This document shows, in pieces, positions 24,787 through 34,058 of a stretch of 64,000 nucleotides of DNA (the stretch's first letter is position 1; each line of letters begins with the position of its first letter). This DNA comes from Opitutales bacterium (GTDB lineage: Bacteria > Verrucomicrobiota > Verrucomicrobiia > Opitutales > UBA2995): NCBI GenBank assembly GCA_022824405.1, contig JAJDZZ010000074.1, forward strand, positions 105,677 through 169,676. The letters run 5' to 3'. The translations under genes were made by a program, and so were the position numbers. The notes beneath the pieces are model-generated. The model did no database searches, had not been told where the DNA came from, and worked only from the letters and a program-made list of their open reading frames with translations.

Positions 24787-26259
24787 ATGAAGGTGTCACT
24801 TCTTCTGGGACTCGGCCTGTTGCTCGGTCCGAGCCTTCGGGTTGAGGGTAATGCCCTGGCCGATGCGGTGGAACGAAAGGAATCCTTCCGTATCCAGGCG
24901 CTTCTCTCCCGCGATATCGAGGTCGACCACGCTCAGGTCGATGGCATGACGGCGCTGCACTGGGCCGCTTATCACAACGATGCGGAACTGGCCAAAACCC
25001 TGCTCGACCGAGGCGCCAATGCCGCAGTGGAAAATCGTTACGGAGTAACCCCGCTCTATCTGGCCTCTCTCAATGGCAATCCCGGGTTGGTGGAGGACTT
25101 GCTCCGTGCCGGGGCCGATCCGAATTCAGCCTTGCCGGGAGGTGAGACCGCCTTGATGACGGCGGCGCGGACCGGGGTGGTCGGGGCGGTAAATGCATTG
25201 CTCGAAGCCGGGGCCGAGGTGGAAAAAAAGGAGTGGAAAGGCCAGACCGCCATTATGTGGGCCGCAGCCCAAGGACACTTTGATGTGGTCGAAACACTCC
25301 TGGAAGCGGGGGCCGATTTTCTCACCCCCCTGGAATCGGGATTCACGCCACTGTATTTCGCCATACGCGAGGGACACGGGGACGTGGTTGCGTTGTTGCT
25401 CGAAGCCGGGGCCGATGTAAACGGAGCCATGGATTTGGCCAAACCTTCCTCAAAAGGTCCTATGAACGGGACCAGTCCATTGGTTTTGGCGGTAGAAAAC
25501 GGCCATTACGATTTGGCCGTTGAACTGCTCGATGCCGGCGCCGATCCCAATGATCGGCGAACCGGTTTCACCCTTCTCCACACCCTTACCTGGATACGCA
25601 AACCCGATATCGGGGAGTCCATCAGAGGGGCTCCCCCGCCGAGAGGATCGGGAAAGAGAAACAGCGAACAATTCGTGCGCGAACTGGTGGCGCGAGGAGC
25701 CGATGTGAACGCGCAACTCACCAAGGGCAGAAAAGCGGGTAGGGGACGAGTGAGCCAGATCGGCGCCACTTCATTCTTCATGGCTGCCGACAGGGCGGAT
25801 CTGCCCTACATGAAACTCCTTCTCGAACTGGGGGCGGATCCCTTTATCCCCAATGAAGACGGTTGCACCGCCCTCATGGTGGCAGCCGGTATTGGAAGTA
25901 CCGCTCCCGAAGAAGAAGCGGGCACCGAAATGGAATGCCTCGAAGCGGTAAAATTTCTCGTTTCCCTGGGTTTGGATATCGACACGGTCGATGCCAATGG
26001 GGAAACCGCCATGCATGGCGCCGCCTACAAGAATGCCCCCGCCGTGGCCAGATACCTGCATGAACAAGGAGCCGATATCCGCATTTGGAATTCCAACAAC
26101 AAAATGGAGCGGACTCCCCTATTGATTGCGGAAGGGTATCGGCCGGGGAACTTCAAACCTTCCTTCGCCACCGTCGACGCCATTACCGAGATCATGCTGG
26201 CCCAAGGGGTCGAACCCCCCACCGGACCCAAACCGAAGCATTCCAACTACAACTTCTGA
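24787..26259 (+). CDS. Exported ankyrin-repeat protein
   Basis: 490 residues from ATG 24787, with signal peptide MKVSLLLGLGLLLGPSLRVEG. About ten ankyrin repeats follow from residue 45 to 460, each with the G-TALHWAA / LL--GA pattern: DGMTALHWAAYHNDAELAKT, YGVTPLYLASLNGNPGLVED, GGETALMTAARTGVVGAVNA, KGQTAIMWAAAQGHFDVVET and so on. Such proteins commonly follow DUF1552/DUF1592 pairs in PVC genomes and may bind them, but this is inference. Upstream frame to 24574 is the shadow of the DUF1552 gene. It lies 94 bp downstream of that gene and could be the third gene of the operon. Confidence 0.88.
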   Translation: MKVSLLLGLGLLLGPSLRVEGNALADAVERKESFRIQALLSRDIEVDHAQVDGMTALHWAAYHNDAELAKTLLDRGANAAVENRYGVTPLYLASLNGNPGLVEDLLRAGADPNSALPGGETALMTAARTGVVGAVNALLEAGAEVEKKEWKGQTAIMWAAAQGHFDVVETLLEAGADFLTPLESGFTPLYFAIREGHGDVVALLLEAGADVNGAMDLAKPSSKGPMNGTSPLVLAVENGHYDLAVELLDAGADPNDRRTGFTLLHTLTWIRKPDIGESIRGAPPPRGSGKRNSEQFVRELVARGADVNAQLTKGRKAGRGRVSQIGATSFFMAADRADLPYMKLLLELGADPFIPNEDGCTALMVAAGIGSTAPEEEAGTEMECLEAVKFLVSLGLDIDTVDANGETAMHGAAYKNAPAVARYLHEQGADIRIWNSNNKMERTPLLIAEGYRPGNFKPSFATVDAITEIMLAQGVEPPTGPKPKHSNYNF

Positions 26260-26285
26260 TTCCTTCCGCCAGAGGATCTCGCCAA

Positions 26286-26535
26286 TAATCGTGATCGTGA
26301 TCGTAATCTTGATCGTGATCGAAAAAAACGGGATGAAGAATTGACTCTCGCAAAGCACGCCAAGAGCGCAAAGAGGGAAGGCGCCGGGGGCGCCAATTAG
26401 GAATTTTGTGTTTTTCCTCTGAATCTTTGCGATCTTGTAGGTCTCCCAACCATGAATTTACCGGCTTTTGAGCGCTTTGCGAGGGGCAGAGGTGCTCGGG
26501 ATAATCGGGGTCGTGACGGATAAGCACGGATGGGG
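26286..26535. repeat. Composite element 6 (D-E-B-Q ... E reversed, F)
   Basis: Starts AATCGTGATCGTGATCGTAA with six GATC-type units, then ACGGGATGAAGAATTGACTC (link to E), GCAAAGCACGCC, hairpin GGCGCC-GGG-GGCGCC (26380-26394), AATTAGGAATTTTGTG; a decayed reversed E (GCGCTTTGCGAGGG, 26471-26484) and F-like GGATAAGCACGGATGGGG (26518-26535). It fills the gap before the toxin-antitoxin pair. Confidence 0.8.
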
Positions 26536-26548
26536 CAGATATTTCCTG

Positions 26549-26581
26549 TTTACATAAAAATATAAATATGCTTTTACATAA
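26549..26581 (+). promoter_or_regulatory. Direct-repeat pair upstream of antitoxin (possible autoregulatory operator)
   Basis: Two identical TTTACATAA copies at 26549-26557 and 26573-26581, 24 bp apart, in an AT-rich stretch ending 3 bp before the antitoxin ATG. RHH antitoxins commonly repress their own promoter by binding repeats about two turns apart. Function inferred. Confidence 0.4.
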
Positions 26582-26584
26582 TAA

Positions 26585-26827
26585 ATGAGGACGACAGTGG
26601 ACATACCCGACCTTCTTTACCGGCGGGCCAAGGCGAAAGCTGCGCTTCGGGGCGAAACGTTCAAGCGCTTCCTGCTAAAGGCTGTGAGTAATGAATTGAA
26701 GAAGGCGGAATCGCCAACGGGAAATCGCCTTGAAGGACCGTTGTATGCGAACCGGGAACCCTTGGTTTACACTGGCGAAGGGCTGAGCGAAATTCTCCAG
26801 GATGATGACCGTGCCCTACTTGGCTGA
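26585..26827 (+). CDS. Ribbon-helix-helix antitoxin (VapB-like)
   Basis: 80 residues. MRTTVDIPDLLYRRAKAKAA is a typical RHH N-terminus (strand then helix A), with helix B in GETFKRFLLKAVSNELKKA. The C-terminal half (EGPLYANREPLVYTGEGLSE) would wrap the toxin. It overlaps the PIN-domain gene by about 25 bp, the usual antitoxin-first arrangement with translational coupling. No Shine-Dalgarno is visible. Confidence 0.82.
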   Translation: MRTTVDIPDLLYRRAKAKAALRGETFKRFLLKAVSNELKKAESPTGNRLEGPLYANREPLVYTGEGLSEILQDDDRALLG

Positions 26828-27233
26828 TGTAAATTTCTGGTTGGCGCTGACTTTCAGAAAGCATCCTCATAGCCCGTCTGCCTGGAATTGGATGGAGGAG
26901 CAGGGGCCCAACACCTGCTTCATGTGTCGCATGACCCAGCAGGGATTCCTCAAATTGGCCACCAACGCGAAGGCCATATCGACCCCTCTCACTCATCAAC
27001 AGGCTTGGCAGGCTTACGACAAATTTCTCAGTGATGAGCGAATCGAATTTTTGGAGGAACCGCCCACCATCGAAACCGCTTGGCGAAGGCACTCCATTGG
27101 GCGGCAGTATTCTCCAAAGGTCTGGAACGACGCTTATCTCGCGGCCTTTGCTGAAAGATGGCGTCTGAAAATCCTCACTTTCGATAAGGGTTTCAAGACC
27201 TACGAAGGTCTCTCCGTCGAGTTGCTGAGGTAG
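26805..27233 (+). CDS. PIN-domain toxin (VapC-like ribonuclease)
   Basis: 142 residues. Acidic PIN residues are placed as expected: Asp in LADVNFWLALTF (about residue 8), Glu/Gln region CRMTQQGFLKLA, Asp in WNDAYLAAFAE (about 106) and Asp in ILTFDKGF (about 125). VapC toxins cut specific RNAs, often tRNA or 23S rRNA. The ATG at 26805 or the one 3 bp earlier may be used. It overlaps the antitoxin. Flanked by a repeat element upstream; downstream 139 bp to the next gene hold nothing recognised. Confidence 0.82.
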   Translation: MTVPYLADVNFWLALTFRKHPHSPSAWNWMEEQGPNTCFMCRMTQQGFLKLATNAKAISTPLTHQQAWQAYDKFLSDERIEFLEEPPTIETAWRRHSIGRQYSPKVWNDAYLAAFAERWRLKILTFDKGFKTYEGLSVELLR

Positions 27234-27372
27234 CAGTTCGTCGACAATCGATAATTAACTTATTGACCTGGCTTCACCCCCGAATCCAATGAAGTCCCCA
27301 CCAGTGCCGATATTCAGGAGCGCAGTAGAAAATTGGGTGATGCCGCTACGCTCCGTAAGTGAGAAATGGGGG

Positions 27373-28578
27373 TTAATCATGTCTGAATCCTAAATTCTCC
27401 ATGACGGCGCGGTCGCCCAAAAGAGTGTCGGAAGGGCGGGGATGATCCCGATCGAAGACGTGCAGATCCTCGGGCGGGAGTACGGTTACAAAGCTCTCGT
27501 CGAATCCGTCCTTGTAGGGGATGGATTTGTAAGGCAAGCCGAGGTGGTGAGCGAAGAAGGGGTAGACGGCGACTCGCTTGGAATAACCGTAGTCGTGCCC
27601 TTCGTGAGGCAGGTGGACGTGTTCCGCCTTGTGTTCGGCGTCGTAGAGGGCGTAAACATTCCTCACGTAGGGGTACTCGATGCGAGGCGTATTGCGCGTC
27701 CAGTCCGCTCCGTTGGAAACGAGCAGGAGCGGGCGCGGCGCGGCCATGGCGGCAAACTCCACATTGTTCGTTTGCAGGCGGCCGGTTTTGTGAATGGGCA
27801 TGCCGCTTTCGCAAACGCAGCCGCCAAAAAAGTGGGCCGATACCTGTACCACTGGAGCGGACACGGTGATGCGCTTATCGATAGCCGTCAGGATAAAAGT
27901 TTGGGTTCCACCGCCGGAACCACCCGTCATGCCGATCCGTTGGGGATCCACGTCGGGGCGCGAAATCAGGTATTCCAGCACGCGCGTGCTATTCCAGGTT
28001 TGAAGGAGAGCTGCGATGGGCATTCTGTGGGTTACCTGGGTGGATTCGGCGTAACCGACCATATCGTAAGCGAAGGTCACGGCGCCCATGCGCGCGAAAA
28101 CGGCGCAACGTTTTTGCACGTCAGCGGTGAGGCGCTTATTGCGCGCGTGACCATGCGGACAGAGGATGGCCGGATTTTTTTCCTTGGGATTTGCCGGCGT
28201 GTAGAGATTTCCGGTGATGTAAAACCCGGGGAAGCTCCGGATTGCAATATTTTCCACCACGTAACCGTCCATAACGCGTCGACTGTGGATAACAGGTCGG
28301 AAGTCTCCCTTTATCTTGGGCATGTGATCCCAGTAGAGGCCTTTGAGAATGCCTTCGCGAATGGCCTCGGCTCGTCGTTCCCAGGAATTTTTGTCCTGCC
28401 AGGAGGAGGCGAATTCCTTCATCTTCAGGTTGGCTTCGTCCGGGGTCCAATGATGGCCCACGCAGAGCATTTCATCGGTGATAACTTCATGCAGGGGCAA
28501 TAATTCCCTGGCTTGGGCGAACGGGGTTAAGCCAAGGAACAGGGAAAGGGGAAGGAGTGTTTTTGGTAGCTGCATCAT
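27373..28578 (-). CDS. Secreted alpha/beta hydrolase, acetyl-xylan-esterase-like
   Basis: 401 residues with a signal peptide (LLPLSLFLGLTPFAQA). Alpha/beta hydrolase fold: oxyanion region ILCPHGHAR, nucleophile Ser221 in MTGGSGGGTQTF, late Asp region LLVSNGADWTRNTP and His in HLPHEGHDYGYSKR. This arrangement is common to the AXE1/BD-FAE type esterases that remove acetyl or other acyl groups from polysaccharides. It is 51 bp downstream of the FG-GAP protein and probably the last gene of the kinase-regulator-GH5 operon, which supports a role in polysaccharide deacylation. ATG codons 1 and 2 are adjacent; either may start. Confidence 0.8.
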   Translation of the reverse strand: MMQLPKTLLPLSLFLGLTPFAQARELLPLHEVITDEMLCVGHHWTPDEANLKMKEFASSWQDKNSWERRAEAIREGILKGLYWDHMPKIKGDFRPVIHSRRVMDGYVVENIAIRSFPGFYITGNLYTPANPKEKNPAILCPHGHARNKRLTADVQKRCAVFARMGAVTFAYDMVGYAESTQVTHRMPIAALLQTWNSTRVLEYLISRPDVDPQRIGMTGGSGGGTQTFILTAIDKRITVSAPVVQVSAHFFGGCVCESGMPIHKTGRLQTNNVEFAAMAAPRPLLLVSNGADWTRNTPRIEYPYVRNVYALYDAEHKAEHVHLPHEGHDYGYSKRVAVYPFFAHHLGLPYKSIPYKDGFDESFVTVLPPEDLHVFDRDHPRPSDTLLGDRAVMENLGFRHD

Positions 28579-28629
28579 GATCGATGGGTACTGGCAATAT
28601 CGTGATTGGATCCCTGTGGCGTCATCCTT

Positions 28630-30939
28630 TCAGGGGCGACTACCTGTTATCGAATGGTATCTGTTAATGAGGGGACTATCGAATCGCTTGGAGTATCCGC
28701 TAGGCCAAGTTACTTCCATGTATTCAACCCCATCAACCGGGCCAATTCCGAAATGTTTGATTTGCGAATGCTGTGACTGATAGGAGTCTCCCGTTGTTAC
28801 GGTATCGATGCGTCTTTTGCCATCCTTTGTCACCACCAAAATCCTGGCTCCGACAGGGCTCTCCCGTCCGGGAGCTTCCGATATGCGCGCGCCTATCCAA
28901 TTTCCTCTCGATGGCCCCATATTATAATAGATCGTCATGAAAGTGGTTTCCTTGTCTTCGCGATAGTTGAGTTGGGAAACGAGCAGGTCCATCTTCCCGT
29001 CGGCATTGATATCCTCCGCAATCACCTGCCGGCTATCCAATTCCTCCGCGACCCCCATGAGGAAGGACACGTTGCGATATTTCCCATCCGACATCCGGGT
29101 GTAGAGAAAATTGTGCTCGAACCCATTCCACGAGATCTTTCCTTCCATCATGGATTTGACATTGTTTTCGAAGTACTTTGCCATCAACTGGTTATCGTTG
29201 GAATCTCCACGATAGATGTCATCGGTCCAAAAGGTTGTACAATAGTCCTTGGCCGTTTCTCCACTGAAGTGCCCGTTTGCGATATACACTTCGAGGTCTC
29301 CATCGTTGTCGTAGTCCAAACTTGCCGTACCCCAGGCCCAACCCGTTCGGGCAACCATGGGGCTTATTTCGCTTTGCCTGAATCCTCCCCCGACCTGTCC
29401 AAAGTAGAGCCGGTTTCCAAACGTCATTGGGCTGCGCATGCGGTTGTGTTCGGGAAACTCCAGTCTGCGGGCATCCATCGCCTCCAAACGCGAAGCCGTG
29501 GTAGAACTCATCCCGGTCACATAAAGATCCAACCATCCATCTTCGTTAAAATCCCCGAAGGTATGGGCCATGCCGAAAAGTCTCCGATCGTCGATCAATG
29601 CCGCCGTGACATCCTTGAACTCTCCCCGGCCATTGTTCCGGTACAGATCGACCCCGGAAAAATCGCTCACCACAACCAGGTCCAAATCATTGTCTTCATC
29701 GTAGTCGAAGAATGAATTCGAATAAGTTCTACGGTAGCGCTTATTGCCAAGGCCCCGCTCTTGCGTCGCTTCGGTAAAGGCGAATCCATCGCCATTATTC
29801 AAAAGCAAATAAGAGGGATAACCATCGTTGGCGTCATAATAAGGCGTCGGCATGGAGCCGTTCAGGTAGGGTGCCTTGTATTGAGAAACCCACACGTCCA
29901 AATCGCCATCTCCGTCGACATCCCCCGCAGCCATGGATGCGAGACCCTGCAATTCGGGTACTCTGGGCCTGGTCGTTACCTGCCGGGGCAAGTCCTCAAA
30001 CCTTCCATCCTCCTTGCCCGGCAAAAGAAAGACGCCCTTGGTGGGGATGGTTCCCCGAGCCGGGGCAAACTCACCAAAGCAAAGGTAATCCACGTGACCG
30101 TCTCCGGTAAAGTCACCCACAACCGAGGCGTCGGTCGAACCGGTTTTGGCCCCGCTCATCGGTTGCACCCCAAACCCCCTTTGGCCCAAATTCCACAAAA
30201 CACTGTTTATTCCCGGCAATACTATTTCGGGTAACCCGTCCCGATTCAGATCGTAAACGATAACCGGCCCTCCTCCCCGTCCCGGCACGTCAAACTGGAA
30301 GGCTTCTTTGAACCTGGGGTCACCCCTGCGCTCCAGGATGGTCAATTCCGAAGCATCGATAGATTCGGGATGGTATTGACCAATTTCATTCGGCTCCTTC
30401 CGCCACTCCACCGAGAGCTTACCCGTTACCGCGTAGCGCGTATTGGATTTTTGGTTCAGCACGTGCAAGACAATTGAAACGATGGAACTTGCCTTCCCCT
30501 TCGCGTCTACCTGGTAGCGGGAATGATGCCATTCGGACTGAATCAACTCGAAACCGGCGACAGCCATTTCATCGAGCCAGGCGCTCCACTTTTGCCTATC
30601 CAGCTCTATTGTCGCTCCCTTGGTTGTGCTTGAACGAATGTCATCTTCCAAGTCCGCTGTCGCAGAAATGGAACCCAACTTCAGGGTTCCGAAATCGAAG
30701 TTTTTAAAAACGCCGACTTTGTCATCGGCCCTTCTGAGGCGATCCCACAATCCGATGAATACCTCTTCATGCTTTTGAGCATCGATCTCCTGTTTCCACA
30801 CGGTCTGGTTCAGCAACTTCTTATTCTGCAAAATCGAAGATACATCGATATCCGTGGCGCCGGTTAGCCCCGGCAGGAAGATGGAACCAACCAGGAGGAG
30901 GTCAAAGCTTCTACGCATGTTCTTCATGGTGGCATTCAT
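28630..30939 (-). CDS. Secreted FG-GAP/VCBS repeat protein with C-terminal ASPIC/UnbV domain (CRTAC1-like)
   Basis: About 769 residues. Signal peptide in RRSFDLLLVGSIFLPGLTGA. The central part has many FG-GAP/VCBS calcium-type repeats (GDFTGDGHVDYLCF, GDVDGDGDLDVWVS, FDYDEDNDLDLVVV, GDFNEDGWLDLYVT, LDYDNDGDLEVYI). The last about 90 residues match the ASPIC/UnbV domain (ESPVGARILVVTKDG ... VTWPSGYSKRF). The N-terminal 200 residues are unrecognised. PVC bacteria have many such genes, usually of unknown function; here it sits between a GH5 and an esterase gene. Start chosen at 30939; 30975 is possible. Confidence 0.83.
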   Translation of the reverse strand: MNATMKNMRRSFDLLLVGSIFLPGLTGATDIDVSSILQNKKLLNQTVWKQEIDAQKHEEVFIGLWDRLRRADDKVGVFKNFDFGTLKLGSISATADLEDDIRSSTTKGATIELDRQKWSAWLDEMAVAGFELIQSEWHHSRYQVDAKGKASSIVSIVLHVLNQKSNTRYAVTGKLSVEWRKEPNEIGQYHPESIDASELTILERRGDPRFKEAFQFDVPGRGGGPVIVYDLNRDGLPEIVLPGINSVLWNLGQRGFGVQPMSGAKTGSTDASVVGDFTGDGHVDYLCFGEFAPARGTIPTKGVFLLPGKEDGRFEDLPRQVTTRPRVPELQGLASMAAGDVDGDGDLDVWVSQYKAPYLNGSMPTPYYDANDGYPSYLLLNNGDGFAFTEATQERGLGNKRYRRTYSNSFFDYDEDNDLDLVVVSDFSGVDLYRNNGRGEFKDVTAALIDDRRLFGMAHTFGDFNEDGWLDLYVTGMSSTTASRLEAMDARRLEFPEHNRMRSPMTFGNRLYFGQVGGGFRQSEISPMVARTGWAWGTASLDYDNDGDLEVYIANGHFSGETAKDYCTTFWTDDIYRGDSNDNQLMAKYFENNVKSMMEGKISWNGFEHNFLYTRMSDGKYRNVSFLMGVAEELDSRQVIAEDINADGKMDLLVSQLNYREDKETTFMTIYYNMGPSRGNWIGARISEAPGRESPVGARILVVTKDGKRRIDTVTTGDSYQSQHSQIKHFGIGPVDGVEYMEVTWPSGYSKRFDSPLINRYHSITGSRP

Positions 30940-30989
30940 TACTGACACTCTCCATTCTCCGACAAAAGATTGCAATTTGGAACTCCCGG

Positions 30990-33341
30990 TCAGTCTCCTC
31001 GTAATTCGAACCGGAGGAAAAATGGGGGCTCTTGTTCAGAATCCTCAATTTGAATGGTCCCGATTTCTCGCCAATCGGATAAATTTTCACTTCTCATGAT
31101 GCGCCAAATCCGGCTCGATGGCTCGGGGTCTGCCTCGATATCAGAGCCATCCAATTTGAAATAGGCTCCTTCAAAACTGAACAGGTCATCGCTTGACAGA
31201 TTGGACAATAATTTCCTCGTCGCGGTGCTGACCGCATCATCCAGATCCGCCTGGGAGTACAAATCGAGAAGCCACGGGTTATTTTCGATCAATTGCAAAA
31301 GCCCGGCCCTATCGGTCAGGTTTTGCAATTGCCATCTTTCAAAATCACCGAGCGTGTAGCTGCCGTTGTCTATAAAAGCTGCCGATGGGTAGAGATGGTC
31401 GTAGTAGGCATTTCCTCCGACTTTCAGGTAATCCAGCGCTACCTTGGCTGAATCCTGTTGGACCGTAATGGTTACGGAGTTCTCGGTGTCATTGGAGAAA
31501 ACCATGGGGATTGTGTTGATGAACCACACCCCGGTTCCGCCCGTGGAAGGAAAGGAAACGCTCGCCTTTTCCTCGAGTCGTTCACCCAATCGGTTATAAG
31601 TTCTCACAGTCAATGGGACAGCCTCGTCCTCAGCATTACTGTAACGGATGGACAGAAAGTAGATGCCGCTTTTTGCGGTATAGAGGCTGCTCAATTTAAT
31701 CTCGTCACCGGCGGAAGCGGTGGCCAGATCGACAACCCCTGAACCGGAAAATCCATCAAATGCGTCATCCACCTCGACTTCTCCGGTGAGGGAAGCGTCC
31801 TCGGCTTCATAGCGGGTGTGGAGGATTTCTACCTTATCCCGGTGGAGAAAACGCTTGGTTGGGTCGTTTCGTTGCTCATCCCCCCAAGGTCCGTATCCCA
31901 TTTGACCATCTTCATCGTTGTATAGAGACCAATGCGAAACCGACCAACCCGATCTCTCTGCCTCTATTCGACTCCACCATACATTTCTTTTTCGGTCGGC
32001 ATCCGGCACCTCCACCGTTACCCCATTCTCCCCTAAATTTATGGGCAGTTTGGGAGTGCCGTTTCGAGTGGACCAGTTAAGGTTCGCCGTTTCCACGGCG
32101 TCGATCAACTTCGTCAGGTTGGCCCAATCCGGATCCTCATCTCCCGATTCTCCCCATGTCCCGAGACCGTACTGGGTAAATTCAGTCGGCTCGTAGTTGT
32201 GAGCCGTGAGTATTACATAAGGATCGTCAGTGGGAAATTGGTCCTGCTGAAGAGCATCTGCTGTGCTTGCCAATGAAGAGTAGCCATTGGCCGTAATCAT
32301 CACGATTCTCTCTTCATTCCCCGGCACGTTCCTGATGGCTTCCAAACCGACCCTTATCAGGGTAACAAAGTCGGAACTGCCGTCATGCGGTTCATTCATG
32401 AGCTCAAACGCCACCGCATCCAGAGGGTAATCCTTGAATTCTTCCGCCACCTGTTCCCAAATCCTTCGAAAATGATCGATCGAACCCGGCTCAAACGACA
32501 GCCACCAGTGCAACGGGTCCATCACCACCATCAAGCCTGCATCAAGGGCCCAATCCACCGCGTTTTTATAACTGGCCAATTTTACGGGGTCTATGGCATA
32601 CCCCGGCGGCCCGCCAATATTCCCGTCGAAAAGACGGCCTCCTATCCTGACATGGCATAAATCACTATCCCGGATTATTTGAAAGTCGATGGGATGATGA
32701 TAGCCCTCCGGACGCCAGGGACCGGCGTGGATCTGATAATCCTGAAAATTGATTCCTATTCCCAGTCTCCGGTTGAATCGGTATGCGGCAGATCTGTCCT
32801 CCACTGAAAAAAGATGAGCTGCGGAGACATCATCGATCCAGAAGGTGCCATTGATGTTTCCACCTTGCAGCAGCGCCTGTACCTTTGTCGTTCCACCGGG
32901 CAGGGGGAAGGAATGAAGGTATTCATTGAAACTTCCCTGCGGCACAACGAATTGAGGAGAAGCCAAGTAGGTTGGTTGGCCCGAATTATCGATCAACTCC
33001 AATATGAATCTGAACCTTCTCCCCAATTCAGCGCTTTTTACCCAACAGGAAAGGTGGATGACTCCCTTGGAGACGGGCAAATCGTATTCCGCACTGGTCA
33101 GAGAAATATTGTTCAGGTCCACGGCGTCGGTTACCGTTACTTCATAGGAAAACCGGCCTGTGCGAGCCTCAGCATCGGTCACCCTCCCGTTCGCCTCAGC
33201 GCCGTTCCAATTGTTCAACCACCACCAGTTCGGCCCGCTGTCGGACTCGAAACCGGGATTATTTATAAAGTTGGCGCTAGCCTGTGAACTCAGACCGATT
33301 GCGGCCACCAGGCACAACCCCAAATGCGTCTTCCATCTCAT
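30990..33341 (-). CDS. Secreted GH5-type glycoside hydrolase with carbohydrate-binding modules
   Basis: 783 residues. Signal peptide, then a CBM4/9-like jelly roll (NFINNPGFESDSGPNWWWLN to about residue 165), then a TIM-barrel of GH5 type (about 185-490) with acid/base Glu317 in FELMNEPHD and candidate nucleophile Glu438 in LPINLGENGV. A CBM6/35-like domain follows (RYEAEDASLTGEVEVDDAFD, from about 510). The C-terminal 130 residues are not recognised. The likely substrate is a beta-1,4-linked glucan, mannan or xylan, but the subfamily cannot be told here. Located between the response regulator and FG-GAP genes with 50-55 bp gaps. Confidence 0.87.
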   Translation of the reverse strand: MRWKTHLGLCLVAAIGLSSQASANFINNPGFESDSGPNWWWLNNWNGAEANGRVTDAEARTGRFSYEVTVTDAVDLNNISLTSAEYDLPVSKGVIHLSCWVKSAELGRRFRFILELIDNSGQPTYLASPQFVVPQGSFNEYLHSFPLPGGTTKVQALLQGGNINGTFWIDDVSAAHLFSVEDRSAAYRFNRRLGIGINFQDYQIHAGPWRPEGYHHPIDFQIIRDSDLCHVRIGGRLFDGNIGGPPGYAIDPVKLASYKNAVDWALDAGLMVVMDPLHWWLSFEPGSIDHFRRIWEQVAEEFKDYPLDAVAFELMNEPHDGSSDFVTLIRVGLEAIRNVPGNEERIVMITANGYSSLASTADALQQDQFPTDDPYVILTAHNYEPTEFTQYGLGTWGESGDEDPDWANLTKLIDAVETANLNWSTRNGTPKLPINLGENGVTVEVPDADRKRNVWWSRIEAERSGWSVSHWSLYNDEDGQMGYGPWGDEQRNDPTKRFLHRDKVEILHTRYEAEDASLTGEVEVDDAFDGFSGSGVVDLATASAGDEIKLSSLYTAKSGIYFLSIRYSNAEDEAVPLTVRTYNRLGERLEEKASVSFPSTGGTGVWFINTIPMVFSNDTENSVTITVQQDSAKVALDYLKVGGNAYYDHLYPSAAFIDNGSYTLGDFERWQLQNLTDRAGLLQLIENNPWLLDLYSQADLDDAVSTATRKLLSNLSSDDLFSFEGAYFKLDGSDIEADPEPSSRIWRIMRSENLSDWREIGTIQIEDSEQEPPFFLRFELRGD

Positions 33342-33394
33342 GATAGGGAACCAAAGACACCACGTTCCTTATAGTTCATTTCGTTGGCCACTCT

Positions 33395-34045
33395 TTAAAC
33401 CAAGCCTTCCCGAATGGCTTTTGCGACCGCGCCGGTGTTGGTGTTCACGTGCAGTTTATTATAGATGCTGCGAATGTGGTTGGTGGCGGTGTGGGTGCTG
33501 ATGTGGAGGATATAGGCAATTTCCTTTATGACGAGCCCCTCTGCCATTTGCTCAAGAACATCCTTTTCCCGCGGACTGAGTCCATAATCGTCCCCTTGAA
33601 CTCCATTGGTTTTTTCAAAGCGATCAAATAATCCGAGGACACGTTGAGCCACTGCGGTATCCATTGGGGCGCCACCTACAGCCGCTTGGCGCACGGCGTT
33701 CACAACGGAGGATGACGACTTGGTCTTCAATAGGTAGCCATTTGCGCCCGAGCAAACTGCCTTGAAGATTTTGTCGGGATCGTTGAACACCGTGAGAATG
33801 ACAATATTGCAGTCGGGAATGCGTCTTCGGAACGCCTCAAGGGCGGTCAAGCCATCCATGCCGGGTAAGCCGACATCCAGCAGAATTACATCGGGGGACG
33901 AGGTTTTGAGGATCGCCTCCAACGCCGTTTCGGCACGATCGAATTTCCCCGAACAGTGGATTCCAATGGCTGAATCAAGGGCCTTTACCAAGCCTCGACG
34001 ATAAACTTCGTTATCTTCGACCAACCATACCTCAATGTCTTTCAT
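33395..34045 (-). CDS. NarL/LuxR-type response regulator
   Basis: 216 residues. Receiver domain with acidic pocket E10/D11, phosphoacceptor Asp57 in VILLDVGLPGMDG and Lys in LLKTKSSS; C-terminal LuxR helix-turn-helix (LSPREKDVLEQMAEGLVIKE, then HISTHTATNHIRSIYNKLHV). It begins 13 bp after the kinase gene and is presumably phosphorylated by it. Expected to activate the downstream GH5-FG-GAP-esterase genes, because they lie on the same strand with short gaps. Confidence 0.93.
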   Translation of the reverse strand: MKDIEVWLVEDNEVYRRGLVKALDSAIGIHCSGKFDRAETALEAILKTSSPDVILLDVGLPGMDGLTALEAFRRRIPDCNIVILTVFNDPDKIFKAVCSGANGYLLKTKSSSSVVNAVRQAAVGGAPMDTAVAQRVLGLFDRFEKTNGVQGDDYGLSPREKDVLEQMAEGLVIKEIAYILHISTHTATNHIRSIYNKLHVNTNTGAVAKAIREGLV

Positions 34046-34058
34046 ACGTGCTCCTTCG

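Noticed and set aside
27442..28503. 353-codon plus-strand frame opposite the esterase
   Set aside because: Antisense shadow of the hydrolase, which has signal peptide and catalytic motifs.
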